A model generated the notes under the pieces. The model was not told the DNA's origin, did not search any database, and was given only the letters and a program-made list of their open reading frames with translations. A stretch of 8,502 nt of DNA from Alphaproteobacteria bacterium (lineage in GTDB: Bacteria; Pseudomonadota; Alphaproteobacteria; RS24). The stretch spans positions 1 through 8,502 of the forward strand of contig JAKMCZ010000118.1 in the NCBI GenBank assembly GCA_022428185.1, given 5' to 3'. A program made the translations under genes and the position numbers. This document shows positions 1 through 6,304 of the stretch, piece by piece (the stretch's first letter is position 1; every line of letters starts with the position of its first letter).

Positions 1-737
1 AATGGTATTGGGGCGTTGACCGCCTGCCTTATTTAGAGGAGCGGCTGGCCGATATGGGTTTGCGTCTGAGCGGTTGTCGGCAACTCACTCATTTTCAGTC
101 GCGGCCTGAATTTATGGCTGTGCCAAGCAATGGCAAAAGATTGACGGTGGAATATTACCCCTCGGCGCGCAGCCCCTATACGGCGATTGCGACCGCTGAA
201 ACGCTGGATTTACCTAATCATTATCCGGTCGATATAAAAGTGCGCCCGGTGCTGCCGATGGTTATGCGTAACCTGCCCGTGCCGCAAAAAAAGGGCATGT
301 ATATTTTGCCCGACACCAAACGCGAAGCCGAGCGCAATGGCATACCGTTCGGCAAAATTTCAGACCCGGTCGGTGAGCCGGTGCGGCGCGTCTATTCGTT
401 GTTCAACTGGGCCGATGCGCAAGGCAAGGGTGGCAAATTATTAAACGCCTTTACCGATTTGGCATGGGCCGAGGGGGTCGATGCAGGCAGTGATGCAGGG
501 CTTAAAACGGCCTGCGAGCGCGCCGGGCTTGATTGGAGCGAAGGGCAGACCATTGTCGACAATAAGGATTGGGAAAACTGGGCCGAAGAAAATCGGCTGC
601 AAATGATGCAATCTGACTTATGGGGCGTGCCCAGCTATCGCCTGCTTGATGAAAACGGCAAGGAGCTTTTTTCATGTTGGGGGCGTGACCGCATTTGGTT
701 GCTGACGCATGAAATTCAAAAGGCGCTGACGGCTTAG
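1..737 (+). CDS. DsbA / 2-hydroxychromene-2-carboxylate isomerase-like protein, 5'-truncated, likely two thioredoxin-fold domains
   Basis: The gene enters from the left edge (first full codon at 3) and stops with TAG at 735-737. The frame is open upstream of the ATG at 54, and the codons at 3-53 read WYWGVDRLPYLEERLAD. That resembles the C-terminal motif (WG-x-DR-x-x-LE) of the DsbA/GST-kappa/HCCA-isomerase family. The same motif recurs near the end of the protein as WGRDRIWLL (bases about 678-704). A second domain starts around TVEYYPSARSPYTAIA (about 144-191), where the SPY serine sits at the position of the family's active-site serine. It ends with the cis-proline segment GVPSYR (about 624-641) before the repeated motif. 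I therefore infer a tandem two-domain protein whose first domain is mostly outside the window, with the ATG at 54 internal. No CXXC is visible, which argues for a glutathione-dependent isomerase/transferase or non-redox role rather than disulfide oxidation. The substrate is unknown. The family is clear; the exact function is not. Confidence 0.85.
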   Translation, partial: WYWGVDRLPYLEERLADMGLRLSGCRQLTHFQSRPEFMAVPSNGKRLTVEYYPSARSPYTAIATAETLDLPNHYPVDIKVRPVLPMVMRNLPVPQKKGMYILPDTKREAERNGIPFGKISDPVGEPVRRVYSLFNWADAQGKGGKLLNAFTDLAWAEGVDAGSDAGLKTACERAGLDWSEGQTIVDNKDWENWAEENRLQMMQSDLWGVPSYRLLDENGKELFSCWGRDRIWLLTHEIQKALTA

Positions 738-768
738 AAATTAGCCGATAAGGGCGGCGGCAAGGTCG

Positions 769-800
769 GCACAAAAGACGGAGCAAGCCGCCTTTTGTGC
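769..800. terminator. Inverted repeat after the DsbA-like gene, possible bidirectional terminator
   Basis: The arms GCACAAAAG (769-777) and CTTTTGTGC (792-800) are perfect inverted repeats. An inner CGG/CCG pairing (779-781 with 788-790) closes a six-base loop. The single A/C mismatch (778/791) becomes a U-G wobble in minus-strand RNA. It lies 31 bases after the stop codon. The A4/T4 tracts are inside the stem and no separate T-run follows, so it is an imperfect intrinsic terminator. It could instead be the first element of the structured stretch that follows. Confidence 0.45.
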
Positions 801-802
801 AC

Positions 803-940
803 TTCAGGGGGAAAGCGAGGGACCATGACAGGGAGTTCCTCCTGAAATCGGCACTGACCAAAACGCAGCGGCATTAAAATCTTTCAAAAAAGATTCAGGG
901 CCAGCGCCGCAGCCCGGTAATGCCACTTTTGACGCTAGCC
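803..940. other. Non-coding stretch with three more stem-loops
   Basis: The interval 738-1033 holds no convincing gene. After the hairpin at 769-800 there are three more. Bases 803-813 pair with 836-846 (11 bp, one G-T wobble at 809/840, 22-base loop). AATCTTT at 878-884 pairs with AAAGATT at 889-895 (7 bp, CAAA loop). GGCCAGCG at 899-906 pairs with CGCTAGCC at 933-940 (7 of 8). The hexamer TTCAGG occurs at both 803-808 and 894-899, and both copies are complementary to CCTGAA at 841-846, so alternative pairings are possible. It may be a 3'-UTR structure, a small RNA or a palindromic repeat element. I do not recognise it as a known RNA family. Confidence 0.4.
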
Positions 941-998
941 AGATAGGCGAACACAAAACAATAAATTTACGTGACATGGCTGGCGACACGATTTCATT

Positions 999-1007
999 TG
1001 TTATAAT
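999..1007 (+). promoter_or_regulatory. Extended -10 promoter for the acyltransferase gene
   Basis: TG at 999-1000, one base, then a perfect TATAAT at 1002-1007 make an extended -10 element. No good -35 box sits 16-18 bases upstream, which fits the extended -10 class. Transcription would start near 1014, giving a leader of about 20 bases with GGAG at 1023-1026 before the GTG start at 1034. Confidence 0.6.
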
Positions 1008-1033
1008 TTAGACACATAATTTGGAGACAGATT

Positions 1034-1864
1034 GTGCGTGCAACTTTTATTGATGAGTTTTCCTATGCGTCTGAAGCCCATTCATTGGGGCGCATTTTGG
1101 CTATTCGCGCCGTCGAAACGCTGAGCGGCCAGCCTTATTTGAAAAAGCTCTACCTCAATTATCAGAATGAAAATCTGCCATTGGAAAGTTTTTGGGGCGA
1201 GGCAATCGATCGGCTCGATATTGATTTGCATATTCATGCGGGCAGCATTGCCAGTGTGCCCAAAACCGGCCCGCTTGTTGTGGTTGCCAATCACCCTTAC
1301 GGCGTGCTCGACGGCATCGCCATTTGTTGGTTGGTGGCGCAGCAGCGCAAAGACTTCAAAATCCTCATTAATAGTGTTTTGTGTCGCGCCAAGGAAATGA
1401 CCGATCATGTATTGCCGGTTGATTTTGAGCCGACGCCTGAAGCGTTGGAGACCAATTTGCACTCGCGCAAGCTGGCGCGGCAATATTTAGAAGATGGCGG
1501 TGTGGTGATTGTGTTTCCCTCGGGCGGCATTGCGACGACACCGGAATTGTTCTCGCGCCAAGCGGTTGAGGAGCCCTGGGCACCGCTGGTCGGCCAATTG
1601 GTGCGGCGCACCAAAGCGTCTGTTTTGCCGGTTTATTTTGACGGCCAAAACTCGCATCTGTTTCAATGGGCCAGTCATTTCAGTCCGGCCATGCGCGTCG
1701 CTTTAATCTTTCACGAAGTGCGTCGCCGCATCGGCTCAAGGCTTGATATGGTGATCGGCGATGTGATGGATTACGGCGACTTGGAAGGCTATCTGCCGCC
1801 GAAAAATCTGGCGCATTATTTGCAAAACCATGTCTATAGGCTGAACCGCTTTTTAGGCCGATAA
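1034..1864 (+). CDS. PlsC-like lysophospholipid acyltransferase family protein (276 aa)
   Basis: Predicted glycerolipid/lysophospholipid acyltransferase that would transfer an acyl chain from acyl-CoA or acyl-ACP to a lysolipid at the inner membrane. The acyltransferase block I motif appears as NHPYGVLDG at residues 86-94 (H87, D93), preceded by the hydrophobic strand LVVVA. The block III-like motif is FPSGG at 161-165, where typical PlsC proteins have FPEG. The H-to-D spacing is five residues rather than the usual four. I associate this NHP(Y/F)GxLDG form with the hemolysin-like/OlsA-related branch of the superfamily. The start is GTG at 1034, with GGAG at 1023-1026 seven bases upstream and an extended -10 promoter before it; no better ATG is available. 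Length is normal for a single-domain family member. The aldehyde dehydrogenase gene follows 72 bases later on the same strand, so co-transcription is likely. The lipid substrate cannot be told from sequence. Confidence 0.85.
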   Translation: MRATFIDEFSYASEAHSLGRILAIRAVETLSGQPYLKKLYLNYQNENLPLESFWGEAIDRLDIDLHIHAGSIASVPKTGPLVVVANHPYGVLDGIAICWLVAQQRKDFKILINSVLCRAKEMTDHVLPVDFEPTPEALETNLHSRKLARQYLEDGGVVIVFPSGGIATTPELFSRQAVEEPWAPLVGQLVRRTKASVLPVYFDGQNSHLFQWASHFSPAMRVALIFHEVRRRIGSRLDMVIGDVMDYGDLEGYLPPKNLAHYLQNHVYRLNRFLGR

Positions 1865-1881
1865 ACGGTAAAATTCCGTTT
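1863..1881 (+). other. Weak inverted repeat between acyltransferase and aldehyde dehydrogenase genes
   Basis: AAACGG at 1863-1868 pairs with CCGTTT at 1876-1881 across a seven-base loop, overlapping the acyltransferase stop codon TAA (1862-1864). The stem is short and no T-run follows, so it is at most a weak terminator or mRNA 3'-end stabiliser. It does not argue strongly against read-through into the aldehyde dehydrogenase gene. Confidence 0.25.
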
Positions 1882-1923
1882 GGAGGCGGCCTTAAAATTT
1901 GCTTCAATAAGGGTCAGATTTCC

Positions 1924-1930
1924 GAGGGAG
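1924..1930 (+). promoter_or_regulatory. Shine-Dalgarno site fixing the aldehyde dehydrogenase start
   Basis: GAGGGAG at 1924-1930 lies six bases before the ATG at 1937. It decides the start in favour of this ATG over an in-frame TTG at 1880, which would add 19 residues (reading KFASIRVRFP) that do not look like an aldehyde dehydrogenase N-terminus. Confidence 0.8.
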
Positions 1931-1936
1931 ATAGAA

Positions 1937-3367
1937 ATGGAAAATTGCTTAAAATTCTACATTGACGGTCAATGGGTTGATCCGGTCGATCCAAAACCAT
2001 TTGACGTCATCAATCCGGCCAATGAGCAAGTCATCGGCCAAATTATGATGGGTAATGAAGAAGATTTGAACAAGGCAGTGGCAGCCGCGAAGAAGGCTTT
2101 TCCAAGCTTTTCGCGCACCACGGTTCAAGAGCGTTTGGAATTGATGGACGCGATTATGGGCGCTTATCAAAACCGCTATGCCGAAATTGCCGAAACCATT
2201 TCAAGCGAGATGGGCGCGCCAATGGCGTTGTCGACCAACGCTCAAGCGGCGACCGGTCTCGGGCATTTATCGACATTTCGCGGTATTTTGGCTGACTATC
2301 AGTTTGAAGAAATGCGCGGCACGACACAGATTCGTAAAGAGGCGGTCGGCGTATGCGGGCTTATCACGCCGTGGAATTGGCCGATAAATCAGATTGCCTG
2401 TAAAGTCGCACCAGCGCTGGCTGCCGGTTGCACAATGGTGCTGAAGCCGTCAGAAGTTGCGCCGCTTAATGCCGCTTTGTTTGCTGAAATCCTTGATGAG
2501 GCGGGCGTGCCTGCCGGCGTGTTCAATCTGGTCAATGGCGACGGTCCGATCGTTGGTGAGGCCATGTCGCAACACCCCGATATTGATATGATGTCGTTCA
2601 CCGGCTCAACCCGGGCCGGTATTGCGGTCGCCAAAAGCTCGGCTGAAACGGTCAAGCGCGTGGCGCAAGAATTGGGTGGCAAATCCGCTAATATCATTCT
2701 TGATGATGCCGACTTTGAAGCCGCTGTTGCCGGTGGGGTGATGCATTGCTTCACCAATTCGGGCCAATCTTGCAACGCGCCGACCCGCATGTTGGTGCCC
2801 GCTGCGCGCCATGATGAGGTCGTTCAAATTGCCAAAGCAACGGCGGAAAGCGTGAAAGTGGGCGACCCGCAAGCCGAAGACACAACCATCGGCCCAGTGG
2901 TCAGCCAAATTCAATATGACAAAATTCAAGGGCTGATTGAAAAAGCCATTGATGAAGGCACAGAATTGGTAACAGGCGGCACCGGCAAACCCGATGGTTT
3001 GAATGCCGGTTATTATGTCAAACCGACTATTTTCGCCAATGTGACCAATGATATGACGATTGCGCGCGAAGAGGTTTTCGGGCCGGTTTTGTCTATCTTG
3101 AAATATGACAGCGAAGAGGAAGCGATTGAGATTGCTAATGACACGGTCTATGGCCTTGCCGGTTATGTCCAGTCGGGCAGTGTCGAGCATGCCAGCGAAG
3201 TGGCATCGCAAATCCGTGCCGGTCAGATAAACATTAATGGTTCTGGCCCAGATTTCGGTGCGCCTTTTGGCGGCTATAAGCAATCGGGCAATGGTCGCGA
3301 ATGGGGTGATTTCGGCATGGAAGATTTCCTCGAAATCAAAGCCGTTATGGGTGCCGCTGCCGAATAA
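1937..3367 (+). CDS. NAD(P)+-dependent aldehyde dehydrogenase (476 aa)
   Basis: Oxidises an aldehyde to the carboxylic acid with NAD(P)+ in the cytoplasm. All key elements of the ALDH superfamily are visible: PWNWP with the oxyanion-hole Asn at residue 147, the cofactor-binding LKPSE with Lys170, the FTGST loop at 221-225, QELGGKSAN with the general-base Glu245, NSGQSCNAPTR with the catalytic Cys279, and EEVFGP at 378-383. The Glu-to-Cys spacing (34) and the Asn-to-Lys spacing (23) match the canonical enzymes. The C-terminus PFGGYKQSGNGRE is also typical. Start at ATG 1937 is supported by GAGGGAG six bases upstream; 476 residues is normal length. It lies 72 bases after the acyltransferase gene, probably in the same transcript, and ends in a strong terminator before the isovaleryl-CoA dehydrogenase gene. 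The substrate is not readable from sequence. A branched-chain or fatty aldehyde would fit the neighbours, but that is inference only. Confidence 0.95.
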   Translation: MENCLKFYIDGQWVDPVDPKPFDVINPANEQVIGQIMMGNEEDLNKAVAAAKKAFPSFSRTTVQERLELMDAIMGAYQNRYAEIAETISSEMGAPMALSTNAQAATGLGHLSTFRGILADYQFEEMRGTTQIRKEAVGVCGLITPWNWPINQIACKVAPALAAGCTMVLKPSEVAPLNAALFAEILDEAGVPAGVFNLVNGDGPIVGEAMSQHPDIDMMSFTGSTRAGIAVAKSSAETVKRVAQELGGKSANIILDDADFEAAVAGGVMHCFTNSGQSCNAPTRMLVPAARHDEVVQIAKATAESVKVGDPQAEDTTIGPVVSQIQYDKIQGLIEKAIDEGTELVTGGTGKPDGLNAGYYVKPTIFANVTNDMTIAREEVFGPVLSILKYDSEEEAIEIANDTVYGLAGYVQSGSVEHASEVASQIRAGQININGSGPDFGAPFGGYKQSGNGREWGDFGMEDFLEIKAVMGAAAE

Positions 3368-3377
3368 ATTGAATATG

Positions 3378-3406
3378 GGCCGGCAGGGTGACTTGCCGGC
3401 CTTTTT
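3378..3406 (+). terminator. Strong intrinsic terminator after aldehyde dehydrogenase
   Basis: GGCCGGCA (3378-3385) pairs perfectly with TGCCGGCC (3394-3401). The stem extends inward by a G-U and a G-C pair to a GTGA tetraloop of GNRA type (3388-3391). TTTTT follows at 3402-3406. It begins 10 bases after the aldehyde dehydrogenase stop and ends 23 bases before the next start codon. Confidence 0.9.
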
Positions 3407-3429
3407 GCGTTTGATGGAGAGGGCTCCTC

Positions 3430-4602
3430 ATGTTGTCCAATAGCTATCCCATGCTTGATTTCAACCTCGGTGAAGAGGTCGATATGATGCGCGCATCATT
3501 GCGCAGTTTTGTCGATGATAATATTTTGCCACGCGCCGACGAAATTGACCGCACTGACACTTTCCCGCGCGATTTATGGCAGCCATTGGGTGCGCTTGGA
3601 TTGCACGGGCTAACGGTCAGCGAAGATTATGGCGGCGTGGCTATGGGCTACACCGCGCAGGCAATTGCCGTTGAAGAAATTTCGCGCGCTTCGGCCTCGG
3701 TCGGCTTGTCTTTCGGCGCGCATAGTAATTTATGCATCAATCAGATTTTCCGCTGGGGCAATGATGCGCAAAAACAGAAATATTTGCCTAAGCTGGTTTC
3801 TGGCGACCATTTGGGCGCGCTCGCTATGTCCGAAACCGGTGCCGGTTCTGATGTGGTGTCCATGCGTCTGAAGGCGGAGAAAAAAGGCGATAAATATGTG
3901 CTGAATGGCGGCAAGTTTTGGATTACCAATGGCCCGTCTGCCGATGTGCTGGTGGTCTATGCCAAAACTGAACCGAAAGCTCAATCGCGCGGTATTTCTG
4001 CGTTCATTATCGAAAAAGATTTCAAAGGCTTTTCCTGCGCGCAAAAGCTCGACAAGCTGGGTCATCGCGGCTCAGAGACCGGCGAGTTGGTGTTTGAAGA
4101 TTGTGAAGTGCCGGAAGAAAACCTTATGGGGCCGCTCAATCAAGGGGTTGAGGTGTTGATGAGTGGTCTGGATTATGAGCGCGCCGTGCTGGCCGCTTGG
4201 CCGGTCGGCATCATGCAAGCCTGTCTCGACACCGTGCTGCCCTATATCCATCAGCGCGAGCAATTTGGTCAATCCATTGGCACGTTCCAGCTCGTGCAAG
4301 GCAAGCTGGCGGATATGTATACGAGGTTGTCGGCCTCGCGGGCTTATGTTTATGCGGTCAATCAAGCGTGTGATCGCGGTGAGACGACAAGAAAAGATGC
4401 GGCGGCGGCGATTTTATTTGCGGCAGAGAACGCCACGCAATGCGCGCTCGATGCGATACAGCTAATGGGTGGCAATGGTTATGTGAACGATAATCCGGTC
4501 GGTCGCTATTTGCGCGACGCCAAGCTGGCTGAAATCGGTGCCGGAACATCTGAAATTCGCCGAATGCTTATCGGGCGTGAGTTATTTTCTGAAACCGCTT
4601 AG
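3430..4602 (+). CDS. ivd: Isovaleryl-CoA dehydrogenase (acyl-CoA dehydrogenase family, 390 aa)
   Basis: FAD flavoprotein expected to oxidise isovaleryl-CoA to 3-methylcrotonyl-CoA in leucine breakdown, passing electrons to ETF. The acyl-CoA dehydrogenase order is complete: N-terminal helical domain, middle beta domain with LAMSETGAGSDV (131-142) and FWITNG (163-168), and C-terminal helical domain with QLMGGNGY (344-351). Two marks point to isovaleryl-CoA dehydrogenase rather than straight-chain enzymes. The probable catalytic base is Glu250 in GLDYERAVLA. The position that carries the catalytic Glu in medium-chain enzymes is Ala371 in IGAGTSEIRR. GAHSNLCINQI (96-106) is also typical. Start at ATG 3430 has GAGGG at 3419-3423 six bases upstream; the ATG at 3451 is a less supported alternative. 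A strong terminator lies just upstream, so expression needs read-through or a promoter inside the aldehyde dehydrogenase gene. The liu partners (methylcrotonyl-CoA carboxylase, HMG-CoA lyase) are not in the window. Confidence 0.92.
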   Translation: MLSNSYPMLDFNLGEEVDMMRASLRSFVDDNILPRADEIDRTDTFPRDLWQPLGALGLHGLTVSEDYGGVAMGYTAQAIAVEEISRASASVGLSFGAHSNLCINQIFRWGNDAQKQKYLPKLVSGDHLGALAMSETGAGSDVVSMRLKAEKKGDKYVLNGGKFWITNGPSADVLVVYAKTEPKAQSRGISAFIIEKDFKGFSCAQKLDKLGHRGSETGELVFEDCEVPEENLMGPLNQGVEVLMSGLDYERAVLAAWPVGIMQACLDTVLPYIHQREQFGQSIGTFQLVQGKLADMYTRLSASRAYVYAVNQACDRGETTRKDAAAAILFAAENATQCALDAIQLMGGNGYVNDNPVGRYLRDAKLAEIGAGTSEIRRMLIGRELFSETA

Positions 4603-6200
4603 CGGCGGCGCAGACTCTCCACCACACCAATTCCAAGCATCACCGGAACCAGTCCGACAGCAAGAATAATCAGTGCCGGCAGGGCGGCGTCTTCCATTTG
4701 TCCCAATGAGGCAAATGTGTAGACATTGGTTGCCAAAGTGTCGAAATCAAACGGTCGCAAAATCAGCGTCGCCGGAAGCTCTTTCATTACGTCGACAAAC
4801 ACCAAGAGTGTCGCGGTTGCCAATGGCGCGCGTAAAAGCGGCATATGCACCCGCGCCAATGTGGCGTTCAGCCCTGCGCCCAAGCTGCGCGCCGCCATAT
4901 CAAGGCCTGGCGCGATTTGCGTGTATCCGGCCTCCAATGTGCCGAATGATAAGGACAAAAACCGCACGACATAGGCGATAACCAAAGCCGTCGCGCTGCC
5001 GCTCAATACAATAATGCCGAGGCTTAACTCGGCGAGAAACGCCAACGCCGTCATAATGCCGAGCGCCAGCACCGTGCCTGGCACGGCATAGCCAAGTGCG
5101 GCGAGGCGGGTCAGGGCGCGGCGCGCTGTTGTGCCATTGCGCGCGGCAAAGGCTAAAACCAAACCAAGTGCCGCTGCGCATAGGGCGGCGATGGACGCCA
5201 GTGCCACTGAGTTAAACATGGCGGCGCTCAGCCCTTTCGGCCAGCTTGCGCCTTGTGCATGAGCCAGTAAGAGCAGCACGGGCAGCACAAAACCAAGCCC
5301 AATCGGCACTAGGCAAAAACCTGTCATCAGGGCGCGTAGCATCGGCGTGGTGTGAAAGTCGGGCAGGCTGCGGCGGCGGCCGGTGCGCTGGTAATGCGCG
5401 CTTTGACCGCGTTGGCTGCGTTCCAAGACCAGCAACAAGGCCATAAAACCCAAAAGGGTGAGAGCCAGTTGCGCTGCGCCCGCCAGATTGCCGCGCACCA
5501 CCCAAGTATCATAGACACCAAGCGTCAGCGTATTGACGCCTAGGAATTCAACCGCGCCGATATCGTTCATTGTTTCCATCAGCACCAATGCGACACCGAC
5601 AAACACGGCGGGTCGCGCCAATGGCAAGCCGATTTGGCGAAAACAGGCAAATGGCGACAGGCCGAGCGTGCGCCCGGCTTCAATCATCACGGCAGATTGC
5701 TGAACAAAAGCGGTGCGCGCCGAAATATAGACATAAGGATAAAGCGCCAGACTGAGCAGGATAACGGCACCGCCAAGCGAACGAAAATCAGGATAAGCGG
5801 CGGCGGGCAGAAAACCTGTCCATACGGCATAAAGCGGGCCGGCTTGGTCGAGAAAATCGCCGTAGCTATAGGCCATCAAATAGGTTGGCATGGCGAGCGG
5901 TAAAAGCAATGCCCAGCCAATCAGCCGCCGCCATTTAATCGGGTAAAAGGTGACAATCCATGCGCTTAATGTGCCGATAAAAGCACTGAGTGTGCCAACG
6001 CCGAGCATCAGCCATAGGGTTGTGCCGGTTTGTTGCGGCAGCACATTGGCCCATAAATGCGCCCAGACCGATGCCTCAGGCCTTGTCGCCAGCCATACCA
6101 AGCCAAGCAGAGCCGATAGTGGCAGGCTGGCGGCAAGCAGGCTGACCAGTCCCCAGCCATCGGGTCGCCATTGGTTGATTATCAGGCGCGCCGCATTCAT
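4599..6200 (-). CDS. fbpB: Fe3+ ABC transporter permease, two fused permease domains (FbpB/SfuB-like, 533 aa)
   Basis: Inner-membrane permease of a ferric-iron ABC importer, handling Fe3+ from a periplasmic binding protein and powered by a separate ATPase. It has about 12 hydrophobic segments in two homologous halves. Each half carries an EAA-type ATPase-contact loop: EAGRTLGLSPFACFRQIGLP at residues 174-193 and MAARSLGAGLNATLARVHMP at 435-454. About 535 residues and the fused double domain are typical of FbpB/SfuB/AfuB. I chose ATG at 6200 (complement); an in-frame TTG at 6209 would add three residues. Neither has a clear Shine-Dalgarno site. A Fur-type operator ends 17 bases upstream. No gene for binding protein or ATPase adjoins, so the partners must lie elsewhere. 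Its TAA stop overlaps the TAG of the convergent isovaleryl-CoA dehydrogenase gene by four bases. The iron substrate rests on family resemblance plus the operator; thiamine and putrescine permeases share the fold. Confidence 0.9.
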   Translation of the reverse strand: MNAARLIINQWRPDGWGLVSLLAASLPLSALLGLVWLATRPEASVWAHLWANVLPQQTGTTLWLMLGVGTLSAFIGTLSAWIVTFYPIKWRRLIGWALLLPLAMPTYLMAYSYGDFLDQAGPLYAVWTGFLPAAAYPDFRSLGGAVILLSLALYPYVYISARTAFVQQSAVMIEAGRTLGLSPFACFRQIGLPLARPAVFVGVALVLMETMNDIGAVEFLGVNTLTLGVYDTWVVRGNLAGAAQLALTLLGFMALLLVLERSQRGQSAHYQRTGRRRSLPDFHTTPMLRALMTGFCLVPIGLGFVLPVLLLLAHAQGASWPKGLSAAMFNSVALASIAALCAAALGLVLAFAARNGTTARRALTRLAALGYAVPGTVLALGIMTALAFLAELSLGIIVLSGSATALVIAYVVRFLSLSFGTLEAGYTQIAPGLDMAARSLGAGLNATLARVHMPLLRAPLATATLLVFVDVMKELPATLILRPFDFDTLATNVYTFASLGQMEDAALPALIILAVGLVPVMLGIGVVESLRRR

Positions 6201-6217
6201 GGGCGGCAAACGTTAAT

Positions 6218-6236
6218 GCAAATCATTCTCATTTGC
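6218..6236 (-). promoter_or_regulatory. Fur-type iron operator upstream of the ferric permease
   Basis: On the minus strand this reads GCAAATGAGAATGATTTGC: six-base arms GCAAAT/ATTTGC are perfect inverted repeats around a seven-base centre. It matches 13 of 19 positions of the classical Fur box GATAATGATAATCATTATC. The box ends 17 bases before the ATG at 6200 and would cover the start of transcription. By known Fur mechanism this predicts repression in iron-replete cells. A related regulator recognising the same palindrome (for example Mur) cannot be excluded. Confidence 0.8.
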
Positions 6237-6238
6237 GA

Positions 6239-6266
6239 AACATACCGCGCAGGCGCAAAAAAGCAA
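6239..6266 (-). promoter_or_regulatory. Putative promoter of the ferric permease gene
   Basis: On the minus strand TTGCTT (6266-6261) and TATGTT (6244-6239) are separated by 16 bases. The predicted start of transcription, near 6232, falls inside the Fur box, as expected for a repressed promoter. The -35 match is poor (3 of 6), so this is a tentative call resting mostly on position. Confidence 0.3.
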
Positions 6267-6304
6267 TGCTGTTAGGCGGGGTGAGCTTATTTGGCGCGGC
6301 AAGC

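Noticed and set aside
502..989. Minus-strand open frames of 119 and 61 codons over the end of the DsbA-like gene and the non-coding stretch
   Set aside because: The longer one is antisense to a well-supported coding region, and neither resembles any family I know. Both cover the inverted repeats and show no plausible protein composition.
1880..1936. In-frame TTG extension of the aldehyde dehydrogenase by 19 residues
   Set aside because: The ATG at 1937 has an ideal Shine-Dalgarno site, and the extra residues do not match an aldehyde dehydrogenase N-terminus; 476 residues is the usual length.
2606..3283. 225-codon minus-strand open frame inside the aldehyde dehydrogenase gene
   Set aside because: It is a shadow of strong GC-biased codon use; the plus strand carries every ALDH catalytic motif in the right spacing.
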